A DNA stretch of 64,000 nucleotides, from positions 1 to 64,000 of the forward strand of contig JADJTH010000010.1 in NCBI GenBank assembly GCA_016711325.1. The letters are read 5' to 3'. The position numbers were made by a program, and so were the translations under genes. This document shows positions 27,301-35,026 of this stretch, piece after piece. The first letter of the stretch is position 1. Each line of letters opens with the position of its first letter. A model generated the notes under the pieces. The model ran no database searches and was not told where the DNA came from. It saw only the letters and a list, made by a program, of their open reading frames with translations. The DNA is from Nigerium sp. GTDB taxonomy: Bacteria > Actinomycetota > Actinomycetes > Propionibacteriales > Propionibacteriaceae.

Positions 27301-29832
27301 GCGGAGTCGGCGGTCGTTGGTGCGGGTGATGATCACGTCGCCGACCGAAGCGGACAGCCCATCGGCGAGTTCGACTTCGTGGCTGGGGAGGGTGCCGTTG
27401 AGGCGGTGGTGGCGGGCGCGGGTGTTCAACTCGGCGACGAGGTCGCGGGTGGGGGCGAGCATGATCGTGTCCAGGCCGGCGGTTCGGTCGGTTTGCCAGG
27501 CGTAGAACACGTCGTCGGTGATCGTGGCCAGGTCGCCGACGTGGACGCGGTCGTGGTCGAGGTAGAAGCCGAGTGCTTCGGGGTTCCCATCGCGGAGGGC
27601 GAGGCTGGCGCCGCCTTCGGCGGGGTCGGCGAAGCGGACGAGTTCGTTCAACCGGGCGGCTCCGTGGCGGGTGGCGATGTCACGCAGGACGCCGCCGGCG
27701 CCGATCGCCGCCAACTGTTGGTCGTCACCGACCAGCCGGACACTCGCCCCACGTTCGAGGATGTGCCCGACGGCGGCATCCAAGGAGAGGGTGTCGGCCA
27801 TGCCTGCTTCGTCGATCACGACCAGCGTGCTGGGCCCGATTCGGGCGGCCCAGTCAGGCAGGTCGTCGTGGTCGATGGACCAGGTGAGCTTGGCGAGAGT
27901 GTCGGTGTGGGTGTCGATCTGGGAGCCCAAGGCGGCGGCCGCGGCCGCGGAGGGGGCGAGGCCGACCACGGTGCCGCCGGCCTGCTGCCACGCCAACGAG
28001 AGGGCGCGCATGGCGGTAGTCTTGCCCGACCCGGCTGGTGCGATCGCGACCTGGACCCGTGCCCCGGAGCACGCCATCGCCCGGACGAGCGCAACCTGCC
28101 CGGCGTTCAACTCGACCCCGTTCGCCGCCGTCTCCAGTAGAGCGACCTCGACGGTGGCCGGGTCGACGGTGCGGCCGTCGTGGCGTCCGGCCGCGTCCAC
28201 GAGCCGTTGCTCGGCGGCGAGGATCCGCGGTGAGGTGAACAACTCAGCCCCCGCCACCGTGTAGACCGACTGGCCGTCCACGCGCTGCAACGCTGCAGGT
28301 TCGGCGATCGCTTCCGCGGAGACGGCGAGCGGAAGGGAGTGCTCGCCCAGCGCGGTCGCGACGAGCCGTTCCACGGCGGCGTCGAGTTGGGCGGTGGGGA
28401 TGCTGGCGGCACGGGCGCGGCGTTGCGCTTCGGCGCGGACGTGCCAGGCCTGCCAGGTCGCCCGGGAGCCCTCGACCGTGGCGACGATGCTCGCGGCCGT
28501 GCGGGTGAACCAGGCCTCATCCAAGGTGGGGGCGCTGGCGCGCGTGGGGTGGAGGGCGGTGTGGAGCATGCGACCGATGCCGTCCGGGCCACCCAGCACG
28601 GCTTCGGCCTGGGTGCGCCAGGCGGTGCGCTGCTCGGCAAGGGTGCGGGGTTCGTGCTTCGCGTCGCGGGTCTCGAGGTTGGCCTGTTGGGCCAGGGCGA
28701 GGGTCTCGATCGGGGTCGGCGGACGCCCGTGGGTGGCCTGGAACTCGACGGCGAGTTCGTCCCGGCGGGCTTCAATGCTGCGCCGGCGGGCCGACCAGCG
28801 GGTGTTCAACGCCGGGTCGACGCCGTCGATCTCCCGGACGGGACGGCGTCCCGCTGAGGTGGTCCGGTCGACGAACCGGACGCCCAGGGCGTCCGCAAGA
28901 TGTCGTTCCAGGGCGGTGTTGTACGTCTCGGACGCTGTCACTTTGGCCTTGAACAGGACGCGTCCGTCGATGGACAGCCAACGCCCATCAAGGGTCTGGA
29001 CCTTGTTCGCGACGGCGACGTGGGTGTGCAGGTCGGGGTCGCCGGCCCGGGAGTCGCGGTGGGTGAACGCGGCCGCGACCAGGCCGCGGACGTCGACCTG
29101 GCGGACGCCCTTGGCGCCGGTCCGGGTGAACAGGGCATGGGTCTCGAGGAAGCGGAGGGCGTCGGAGATCGCCGCCTGGTGGCAGCGTTCGATCGCCGCG
29201 GCCGTGTGCGGATCCGCAAGCGCCCACAGAGTCGACACGCTCTTGACCGGGGAGAACGTCAGGTCGAAGCCCGCGATCGCCGTCGTCTGCGGGCGGGACA
29301 GCCTCGCGATCAGGCCGGCCAACTCCCGGGCGTCCCCGGGTTCGCGGCCGAACTCGCCCCGGAAGAACTCCCGACCGACCTCGGTTCGGATCCGTGCCCG
29401 CTCACTCGCGGTGACTGCCGACCGGCTGGGAGAGCCCTCGAGGAGGTTGAGCGCGGCGAGCCGTCGGGCGACCTCGAGGCGGAACGGGGACACGTCGGGG
29501 GAGAAGATCTTGAACGGCGTGCCGAGCCGGGACGCCTCCCGATAGTCGGCCTCGGTGAGCCCAGGCCCGTGCAGCGCGTCCATGCGCTGCTGCGCGAGGG
29601 GGTGCATTCCGGCGCCGAACAGGTTCTGCATCTGCTCGGCGGTCACCTGGTCGCCGGCGTCCAGACCGTCGATGCCGGCCATCCCCGACCCCAGCCACAC
29701 GCCGGGGCTCTCGCCGCGCTGGGTGTAGTAGGAAGCCAGACCGAGGTGGCCCTTCTCGGTGGAGTCCTGCACCGCGACCTGCCGGGTCAGGTAGTCATAC
29801 CCCGATCCGGCGGTGATCTTGTGCAAGCTCAT
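24331..29832 (-). CDS. traA: MobF relaxase with helicase and primase-like (Toprim) domains
   Basis: A 1833-residue conjugation initiator. The start at ATG 29832 (MSLHKITAGSGYDYLTRQV) places the relaxase tyrosines near the N terminus, as in TrwC-type proteins; the metal-binding histidines are in HRDSRAGDPDLHTHVAVANK. A RecD-like helicase follows with Walker A IAPAGSGKTTAMRAL (about residue 600) and VVIDEAGMADT. The C-terminal 400 residues contain a DnaG/Toprim-like core (VIVEGPMDAI at about residue 1605; IVATDADLAGR) without a zinc finger. It would nick oriT, unwind DNA and perhaps prime the transferred strand. The 36-bp element at 29835 abuts its start. Confidence 0.95.
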   Translation of the reverse strand: MSLHKITAGSGYDYLTRQVAVQDSTEKGHLGLASYYTQRGESPGVWLGSGMAGIDGLDAGDQVTAEQMQNLFGAGMHPLAQQRMDALHGPGLTEADYREASRLGTPFKIFSPDVSPFRLEVARRLAALNLLEGSPSRSAVTASERARIRTEVGREFFRGEFGREPGDARELAGLIARLSRPQTTAIAGFDLTFSPVKSVSTLWALADPHTAAAIERCHQAAISDALRFLETHALFTRTGAKGVRQVDVRGLVAAAFTHRDSRAGDPDLHTHVAVANKVQTLDGRWLSIDGRVLFKAKVTASETYNTALERHLADALGVRFVDRTTSAGRRPVREIDGVDPALNTRWSARRRSIEARRDELAVEFQATHGRPPTPIETLALAQQANLETRDAKHEPRTLAEQRTAWRTQAEAVLGGPDGIGRMLHTALHPTRASAPTLDEAWFTRTAASIVATVEGSRATWQAWHVRAEAQRRARAASIPTAQLDAAVERLVATALGEHSLPLAVSAEAIAEPAALQRVDGQSVYTVAGAELFTSPRILAAEQRLVDAAGRHDGRTVDPATVEVALLETAANGVELNAGQVALVRAMACSGARVQVAIAPAGSGKTTAMRALSLAWQQAGGTVVGLAPSAAAAAALGSQIDTHTDTLAKLTWSIDHDDLPDWAARIGPSTLVVIDEAGMADTLSLDAAVGHILERGASVRLVGDDQQLAAIGAGGVLRDIATRHGAARLNELVRFADPAEGGASLALRDGNPEALGFYLDHDRVHVGDLATITDDVFYAWQTDRTAGLDTIMLAPTRDLVAELNTRARHHRLNGTLPSHEVELADGLSASVGDVIITRTNDRRLRVSATDWVKNGDRWTITALPGDGSVRALHTRSRRSVVLPADYVTTSTELGYASTVHTAQGVSVDTMHGLATGTEGRQQLYTMLTRGRHANHVYLQVVGDGDPHTVIRPETVHPLTATDVLEQILARDTAPISATSLQQHLGDPRVRLGEAVARYTDALSAAAEDVAGDLAVRALERQVDHALPGVPWCDAWPALRAHLLLIAADGHDPLTELRRAATEQPLTGAADPAAVLDWRLDATGLRGSQPGPLPWLPTVPNRLREHPEWGPYLNARARLVTELTDTVHQEALTAGRTPAWLASTLGQPTGQTIADLTVWRAAVGVPDTDLRPTGERQFPKAAARWQRHLDRRLAGDRQPAMAEWGPLLRHLEPRLAGDAFTPTLASRLAHLSASSLNARTLLHAAAGEGNLPDDHAAAALWWRIARHLTPAVAAALDTDQPLTPAWTTTLADTLGIERANELQASRWWPALVTAVDHGIRQGWTPTDLLDVGAGNNQQVDDCLALVWRISTLTDPRSSFNDDPEPPHPAEEPPADLWHGHEPTNPILIGDPDEAVAPIAVDTLDAEPWDADHDDLDAGARLALQAMIRDTMGLPEPTEQDLHKMFERADAWRDCPSTPERLAEINQLTASFYAEHFPGSWAQPYLESRFGIDLTGHPDLHPGYAPAGWTTLVGHLHRLGVSDEEMLAAGVATRASTGRLIDRFRDRAVFPIRHDGVILGFVGRRHPDRTDDDKAGPKYLNTGDTPLFHKGDQLYATGPLRPDATPVIVEGPMDAIAITLATNGKFVGVAPLGTSLTDHQAAQLREHGHRTPIVATDADLAGRVAAERDYWILTPHGHDPRHAELPDGTDPADLVATGSAGVLAAALKRARPLADQLVDERFAHLPASEATVDALRVIAASPPERWETGTQDVAERLRLPAGLLRTALHDLVNAWNQDPRGSAAIALRDVTHVKTRLAHAEAVGVHERVTSRPGRTAAHPGDSPVPARAPSRGVDR

Positions 29833-29834
29833 CA

Positions 29835-29870
29835 CACTAACCAGAAGTAAGAAACGAGTCCTTCCACGGA
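29835..29870 (-). promoter_or_regulatory. Shared 36-bp element, copy before traA
   Basis: On the minus strand this reads CCGTGGA, 14 bases, ACTTCTGG, two bases, then AGTG. It lies directly at the traA start codon. The same pattern with the same spacing lies before the gene at 31138 and before the excisionase at 50295. A promoter or operator used across the whole element is the best guess. Confidence 0.55.
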
Positions 29871-30012
29871 CACCTTCGCGGGGACGACTGTCCTGAGTGC
29901 ACCAGGTGTGTCCCACATGAGGACGACGGGACAACGAGGGAGGACGTCGGAGGAGGATGGATGGCTTGCGGGGGCGTCGGGTGGCGTCGGCAGGATCGCG
30001 CTGACGAAGGGG

Positions 30013-30960
30013 CTACTGGTGGGGCAGTCCTTGGGAGTGCCGTGGGAAGGATTCGTGAAGGCGCCACTGCAGGTCGGCGATCTGGTCGGGATGCAGACCG
30101 TCGGGCTGGGTGAGGATCGTCTTGAGCTTCTTGGGCCAGACCACCGCGACGTCGTCCACGGTGAAGGAGCCACCGATGAGGGGCCAGTCAGCGTCGACGA
30201 AGCACAGCACTCCCCGTACGGGGACCTCCGGCCGATCTGCTAAAGCGGTGCGGACCAGTGCAACCTGTTTGAGCATGCCATTCACCAAGGTGGTCCGGTC
30301 GCGGCCTCCGACATAGAGCAGTTCTGTGCGTGGCCGGATCAGCCCGCCCTCGACACGTAGCTCGGGTCGTGAGTTTCGGTAGCGCTTGGCGTCCACGACG
30401 AAGATCCCCGAGGGGCACACCACCAGGTGGTCGATGTTCGCCTTGGTGCGCGGAATGCGTCGGTCGTTCAGGACGCGCAGGGAATCCCCGGCGAGGGAGG
30501 CGAGCATCTCGCCGAGCATCCTTTCGCCTTCGGCGCCGACCGACCACGCGCGCGTGGACTGGGGGTCATCGAACACCGCGAGCAGGAAGCGTCCGATCCG
30601 TGGGTGGTTGGTGAGGACTCGCTCCTGCCGGGAGTCGTGGCGACGTTGGTACTCCACCGCGGCCGAGGCGCCGCCGTGGCCGTCGGCCACCGCCAAGGTG
30701 GGTGGCGGGGGGAGGTCCACCGGCGCGGGTGCCGGTTCGGGCACCACAGGTGGGTCGTTGGTGGCGCGAGCGGCGTCTTGGCCGGTGTCGGCGGTCGAGG
30801 CTGCGCCGGGTGGGCACTCCACGCAGGTCACCGTCTTGCTGGCTCGGTGGTAGTCCGCGGTAGTCCCTGAGGCGAGCGCCGTCGTGCAACGCGCGCAGGT
30901 GCCGGCGTAGCGCAGACGCATGCGCTTGACGTCGACAACGATCGCCTGGTCATCCCCCAT
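30013..30960 (-). CDS. NERD-domain protein with zinc ribbon
   Basis: A 315-residue protein. A zinc ribbon lies at residues 15-50 (CARC ... CVEC), then a Pro-rich linker, then a NERD domain at about 140-290: SVGAEGERMLGEMLASL, ANIDHLVVCPSGIFVVDAKRYR, which matches the D-x-K-type nuclease core. I use the ATG at 30960 rather than the first ATG of the open frame. NERD proteins are nuclease-related and common on plasmids, but their target is unknown. It lies upstream of traA on the same strand. Confidence 0.85.
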   Translation of the reverse strand: MGDDQAIVVDVKRMRLRYAGTCARCTTALASGTTADYHRASKTVTCVECPPGAASTADTGQDAARATNDPPVVPEPAPAPVDLPPPPTLAVADGHGGASAAVEYQRRHDSRQERVLTNHPRIGRFLLAVFDDPQSTRAWSVGAEGERMLGEMLASLAGDSLRVLNDRRIPRTKANIDHLVVCPSGIFVVDAKRYRNSRPELRVEGGLIRPRTELLYVGGRDRTTLVNGMLKQVALVRTALADRPEVPVRGVLCFVDADWPLIGGSFTVDDVAVVWPKKLKTILTQPDGLHPDQIADLQWRLHESFPRHSQGLPHQ

Positions 30961-31070
30961 GACGGAGACCGTAGCTCTCGTGTTCTTGGCAGGGCGGCCA
31001 GTTGCGTGCACGCGTTCATGAATCGTTCCCCGCGGCCCCTCATCTGGCGAATCGGGAAGTGCCTGGGCGT

Positions 31071-31106
31071 CCGTGGAGGGCGTCCTGCGTCACTTCTGGG
31101 ATGTGA
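31071..31106 (+). promoter_or_regulatory. Shared 36-bp element, copy before the small-gene operon
   Basis: Reads CCGTGGAG, nine bases, CGTCACTTCTGG, three bases, GTGA. It matches the copy at 50215 at 29 of 36 positions and lies 32 bases before the ATG at 31138. A short hairpin-like GTGAA...TTCAC follows it at about 31103-31119. Confidence 0.55.
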
Positions 31107-31137
31107 AGGGATTTTTCACCGACCAGGGAGCAGAACG

Positions 31138-31446
31138 ATGACCGACACGAAGGTGGGCGACCAGTCGATCCGGAGGGCTGCACGGCAGGCGGCGGTTGCA
31201 GCGCAAGCCCGCCGACGGGCCAAGACGGCCGAGAGGGACAAGCGACTCGACGCCGCGGCCCTGACCTTGATCGTCACCCTCAAGGAGCGGGACGGCCTGG
31301 AGCGCCGCGCCGGCGCCGCGATCCGAGCGATGCTCGCCGAGGGGATCAGCCTCGCGGACGTGGTCACCTGGACCGACGGGGAGACCACCCTGAAGGAGGC
31401 CACCCGGCTGGCCGCCCTCGACGCCCAGGACGGGGACGGATCATGA
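31138..31446 (+). CDS. Small helical protein of the mobile element
   Basis: A 102-residue, charged, mainly helical protein (IRRAARQAAVAAQARRRAKTA, then LKERDGLERRAGAAIRAML). I do not recognise a family. GGGAG lies about nine bases upstream of the ATG. It is the first of five tightly packed genes (stop overlaps the next start by ATGA). Proteins of this appearance occur on actinobacterial integrative elements. Confidence 0.7.
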   Translation: MTDTKVGDQSIRRAARQAAVAAQARRRAKTAERDKRLDAAALTLIVTLKERDGLERRAGAAIRAMLAEGISLADVVTWTDGETTLKEATRLAALDAQDGDGS

Positions 31447-31886
31447 CTGTCACGGCTCGCGTCGAGAACCTGCTCTACGGCGGACGCAGCCTGGTCGGGT
31501 TCACCGAGGAGGGCGAGCGGGTCGCCGGTTGGCCGGAGGTCGCCTACGAGTCGATCCGGGCGATCAACCACCTGACCGGGCACGTGCCGATCCCGGCCCC
31601 GACGCTTCACCAGGTACTGGGTGACCTGAAGGGTGTGGGCCACCTGCTCCCACAGGCGCTGGAGCAGCTGGCCCGCGGTCTGCGGGCTTCCCTGGTGGAG
31701 TTCGAGGTGTACGACCACCGCCGTGAGCCCGGCGAGTCGGTGGCCGAGGCGATCGGGCTGCTGTGCCGGGCCGCGCGCAAGGCCGCCGACCTGGGCCAGC
31801 TCCTCGAGGACGCCCAAGCCGCGATCAGCGAGCAGGGCTACCGAGCGCCCGACGACACCAACCCGCTCCTGCCCGGCGAGTGGTGA
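31443..31886 (+). CDS. Hypothetical helical protein
   Basis: A 147-residue protein of unknown function, mostly amphipathic helices (VAYESIRAINHLTG, LEQLARGLRASLVEFEVYD, EAIGLLCRAARKAADLGQLLEDAQ). It overlaps the gene before it by four bases and is followed by a membrane-protein gene after seven bases. The order suggests one operon that may assist transfer or replication. Confidence 0.75.
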   Translation: MTVTARVENLLYGGRSLVGFTEEGERVAGWPEVAYESIRAINHLTGHVPIPAPTLHQVLGDLKGVGHLLPQALEQLARGLRASLVEFEVYDHRREPGESVAEAIGLLCRAARKAADLGQLLEDAQAAISEQGYRAPDDTNPLLPGEW

Positions 31887-31893
31887 ACCAACC

Positions 31894-32697
31894 ATGGACG
31901 CCGCCCCGACCAGTCGCCCCACCCGCCCGCGGCCGTGGTGGCTTTTGACGGTCGCGGTGGTCGGGACAGACCTGGTCATCAGCGCGCTCATCTGGTTCGT
32001 GGTGCTGGCCGCGCTCCCTGCCGACGTCGCCCTCGGGGCCACCGCGGCCATGCTCGCGATGTCGCTGGTAGTGGTGTCCGGACGCGCCGAGGGGTTGGCC
32101 GTGCGCGTCCTGCACGCGGCTCGCCGCTCCAACGCCGAGCAGGCGCACCGCCTGGCTGGGCCGCTCGCGCTGGTGGCCCACCGGTCCGGACGCAGTGACC
32201 TTCTGCTCCTGGTCGGAGGGGCGGAGGCCGTGAGTGTGGCCGGTCGCCGGCACGTGATCCTCCACACCAGCGTGCTGGACGCGTTGCGCCTGGGCCGGAT
32301 CACCGACGTCCAGGTGGCGGCGCTCATCGCCCACGGTGTCGGACGCCTCCGTCTCGGCCAGCCGCGCCTCGACCTGCTGGTCGCTTTGTGGACGATCCCG
32401 TGGGACTGCCTCCGCGGCCTGGTAGCGGGCGTCGGTCGTCACCTGGCGTGGGTGCCGCTGGGACGCCTCGCGTGGGAGACCCGGCTCGTCACCGCCGCCA
32501 TCGCGGTCGTCCTCGAGGCCCAGGCCGGACGCTGGCCGTCCCCGATCGTCATTGCGGTCTTCACCGCACTCAGCTACCTGCTGCCCCGCTGGCGCCGTGC
32601 CAGACACCAGCTCGTCGCCACTACCGCCGCGAACTACGTCGCCGCATGCGGCCTCGACACCAGCACCCGCCACCAGAGGAAGGAACTCCACTCATGA
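31894..32697 (+). CDS. Membrane protein resembling an M48 peptidase without HExxH
   Basis: A 267-residue protein with two N-terminal transmembrane segments (about 17-37 and 41-62) and more hydrophobic helices near 170-240. The middle reads like an M48/HtpX peptidase: GRRHVILHTSVLDALRLGRITDVQVAALIAH, where an M48 enzyme would have ALxAHELGH. Here the motif is AHGVGR, so only the first His remains and the catalytic Glu and second His are lost. A non-catalytic relative is likely. Its stop overlaps the next start (ATGA). The M48 link is by eye. Confidence 0.6.
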   Translation: MDAAPTSRPTRPRPWWLLTVAVVGTDLVISALIWFVVLAALPADVALGATAAMLAMSLVVVSGRAEGLAVRVLHAARRSNAEQAHRLAGPLALVAHRSGRSDLLLLVGGAEAVSVAGRRHVILHTSVLDALRLGRITDVQVAALIAHGVGRLRLGQPRLDLLVALWTIPWDCLRGLVAGVGRHLAWVPLGRLAWETRLVTAAIAVVLEAQAGRWPSPIVIAVFTALSYLLPRWRRARHQLVATTAANYVAACGLDTSTRHQRKELHS

Positions 32698-33035
32698 ACG
32701 CACCCCACCCCCCCGCCACCTCGATCGGCCGGGTCGACCTGCTACTCGGCCACGCGACCATGCTGACCGCGGACCGGTGGGACGACGTCGCCGGCATGAT
32801 CCAGGAGGCCATGGGGATCGCGCTGCTCTTGGCGGCCACACACCCCGCCAGCCCACCCGCGCGCGTCACCGACCTGGCCGGTCTCGGGGTGCGTGCCTGC
32901 ATCGAGCAGGCGTGGGCCGAGGTTCAGAGGTGGGACCTCGCCCTGGCTGCGGACTTCCCCGACATGGCTCGCCTGCGGGTGCTGCTGACCGACCTGCGGC
33001 ATCGCCTCGCCGCTGCGGTCGAGGGTCAAGGGTGA
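32694..33035 (+). CDS. Hypothetical protein
   Basis: A 113-residue helical protein (VDLLLGHATMLTADRWDDVAGM, a central Ala/Leu-rich helix and a C-terminal LRVLLTDLRHRLAAAVEGQG). No known family is recognised. It begins inside the stop of the membrane-protein gene and is followed after seven bases by the sigma-like gene. Confidence 0.7.
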   Translation: MNAPHPPATSIGRVDLLLGHATMLTADRWDDVAGMIQEAMGIALLLAATHPASPPARVTDLAGLGVRACIEQAWAEVQRWDLALAADFPDMARLRVLLTDLRHRLAAAVEGQG

Positions 33036-33042
33036 TCGGCCG

Positions 33043-34863
33043 ATGTGGCGGCACGTTCGAGGCGAGCTGGCACGACTCCACTGGGAGGTGGAACCGCCCC
33101 TGACCCTGGAGCTGCACGACGAGTGGGAGCAGACGGTGACCCTCCTGCAGACCGTCCGGCGGTCGCTCGGCCCTGTCCCGGCTGACGACCCGATCGCCCT
33201 GTTGGCCAGCGCCACCGCCGGCGCTGTCCGGGCCAACGCAGGCAGGCAGGTGCTGGCACCCTCCCTGGTGGGGGTTCGCGACGCGCTGGCGGAGGTTGCC
33301 GGACGTGTGGAGACCGTCTCGGGCGATGACCGTCGTCGTCACGAGGCGTCCCTCGACCTGGTCGCCTACGAACTGGTCCACTGGGTTCGGATCCGCACCA
33401 CGAACCCCCAGGCCCGCGACTGGCTGCAGGCGGGCGAGACCGCCCTCGACACCGCCCTCCACGCGCGCGGACGACGGCCCGCGATCGGAGTGGGCTTGGC
33501 CGCTTGGCAGGACGCCCTCGCCGCCGTCCAGCCCGTCCGTGAGGCAGCCATCGTGCAACGCAGCCTCGCCTTGGGACACCTGACCATCCTGCGTGCCACC
33601 CACGTGCTGGTCCAGGACGCCGGGCGGTCCGGGGCACTCGACCGGACGTACGCCGACACTCTCACCGGCGCCATCCGCGACCTGGCCCGTCTGCACCAGT
33701 CCACGTTGAGTCAGCTGGCCAGCCTGGATCTGGGCACATCCCGCGTCGACCAAGCGGTGATGCTCAGGCTGGGCGGCGCAACCCGTCACCTCGCGGCGCC
33801 CCCGGATGGCAGAGAGCCCGCGCACCTTCGCCTCGACGCCCTGCTGCGCTCCACTCTCGGCCAGACGACCTTGGTCGCCCAGCTCAGACAGGACGTCTTG
33901 GCACAAGCCGTCGCAGGCAGGATCAATCGCCTCGTCCTGGACTACCGGGCCAACCCCGGCATCCTGACCCCCGCCGACCCGTCCCTGTCCAAACCATGGA
34001 GCCTGCCGGACGCCTCCCGCCCCTCGCTCGTCCGGCCACCCGAGGCTGTGGCTCTGACCGAGCCCGTGGAACCTACAGTCGCCCGCGGAAGCGTCCTTAC
34101 CGGCGAGCACATCGTGGCCCTGTGCCGCGCCCGCGACCTGGGCGTGGCGGCGGCCACCAGCGACCCGGCCCGGCCTCCCGACATCCTGCGCGGGATCGAC
34201 CCGGGCAGGTGGCCCCAAATCGTGCACGAAGGCCGACAGGCGGTGGCCAGCCTGGTCTCGGCGGTCACACCAATGGTCTACGCACAATCACGGGGCGCCT
34301 GGAATGGCGAAGACCTGCGCGGCCAGCTCTTCGTGGAACTCATGAACGCCGCCCGCCGCTTCGACCCACAGGGAACCGAACCCCAGGCTTGGCCGGCCTA
34401 CGCGTGGATGACGCTGAAGCACGCACGGGGACACGGAGTCGACAGCGCCGGTGTGGTCAGTCCACGCACCCCTCGCCCGACAACGGTCGCTCTGGGCGGG
34501 TGGGAGCCGCCCAGCCGTGAGCCGGACCCCACCACCGGCATCGAGCAACAACAGGCGCTTCAGACCATCAAGCAAGCACTCGACCACCTCCCCGACGCCT
34601 TGCGCGAGCCCCTCGTGGAGGCCATGAAGGGCCGCTCCATCCACAGCATCGCTGGACACCTCGGCGTCTCCCGGAGCACGATTAACCGCAGGATCAGGGC
34701 GGCACGGGAGCAGGTCCGAGACGAGCTCGGCCTGCCAACGGGCGACACTGCCCGCGTCCCGTTCGAGATCATCACGGGTCCCGCCCGCACACGCTCCACC
34801 CGGCTTGAAGAACAGCGCCCGCGGATGTCGTGTGAACCACGTCGCAGGGGGCCCGACAGGTAG
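33043..34863 (+). CDS. Large sigma-70-like protein with helical N-terminal extension
   Basis: A 606-residue protein. Residues 1-350 are mostly helical and match nothing I know. Residues about 393-470 look like sigma region 2 (EDLRGQLFVELMNAARRFDP, then WPAYAWMTLKHARGHG), and 505-562 look like region 4 with a helix-turn-helix (IHSIAGHLGVSRSTINRRI). It therefore could direct RNA polymerase to element-specific promoters. It closes the operon of small genes. The unusual length sets it apart from ECF factors, which are about 200 residues. Alternatives are a DNA-binding regulator that borrowed sigma domains. Confidence 0.65.
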   Translation: MWRHVRGELARLHWEVEPPLTLELHDEWEQTVTLLQTVRRSLGPVPADDPIALLASATAGAVRANAGRQVLAPSLVGVRDALAEVAGRVETVSGDDRRRHEASLDLVAYELVHWVRIRTTNPQARDWLQAGETALDTALHARGRRPAIGVGLAAWQDALAAVQPVREAAIVQRSLALGHLTILRATHVLVQDAGRSGALDRTYADTLTGAIRDLARLHQSTLSQLASLDLGTSRVDQAVMLRLGGATRHLAAPPDGREPAHLRLDALLRSTLGQTTLVAQLRQDVLAQAVAGRINRLVLDYRANPGILTPADPSLSKPWSLPDASRPSLVRPPEAVALTEPVEPTVARGSVLTGEHIVALCRARDLGVAAATSDPARPPDILRGIDPGRWPQIVHEGRQAVASLVSAVTPMVYAQSRGAWNGEDLRGQLFVELMNAARRFDPQGTEPQAWPAYAWMTLKHARGHGVDSAGVVSPRTPRPTTVALGGWEPPSREPDPTTGIEQQQALQTIKQALDHLPDALREPLVEAMKGRSIHSIAGHLGVSRSTINRRIRAAREQVRDELGLPTGDTARVPFEIITGPARTRSTRLEEQRPRMSCEPRRRGPDR

Positions 34864-35026
34864 CCGGGCGAAGCTCGATGCTCGCCGAACGCTCCGCCGT
34901 GTTCGACTCGATGGCAGGGAGGGCGCCCCTGGCCTCAGACGCCAAGATCATCAGGCCGCGTCCTCACCCGAGGAACGGAACCGACCAATAGGGTGGGGAG
35001 GAGGACGATGGTGATCGGAGGAGTTC

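Noticed and set aside
32866..34287. A 473-codon minus-strand frame opposite the sigma-like gene
   Set aside because: It has Gly/Val/Gln-rich shadow composition and no motif. The plus frame has operon spacing and a helix-turn-helix.
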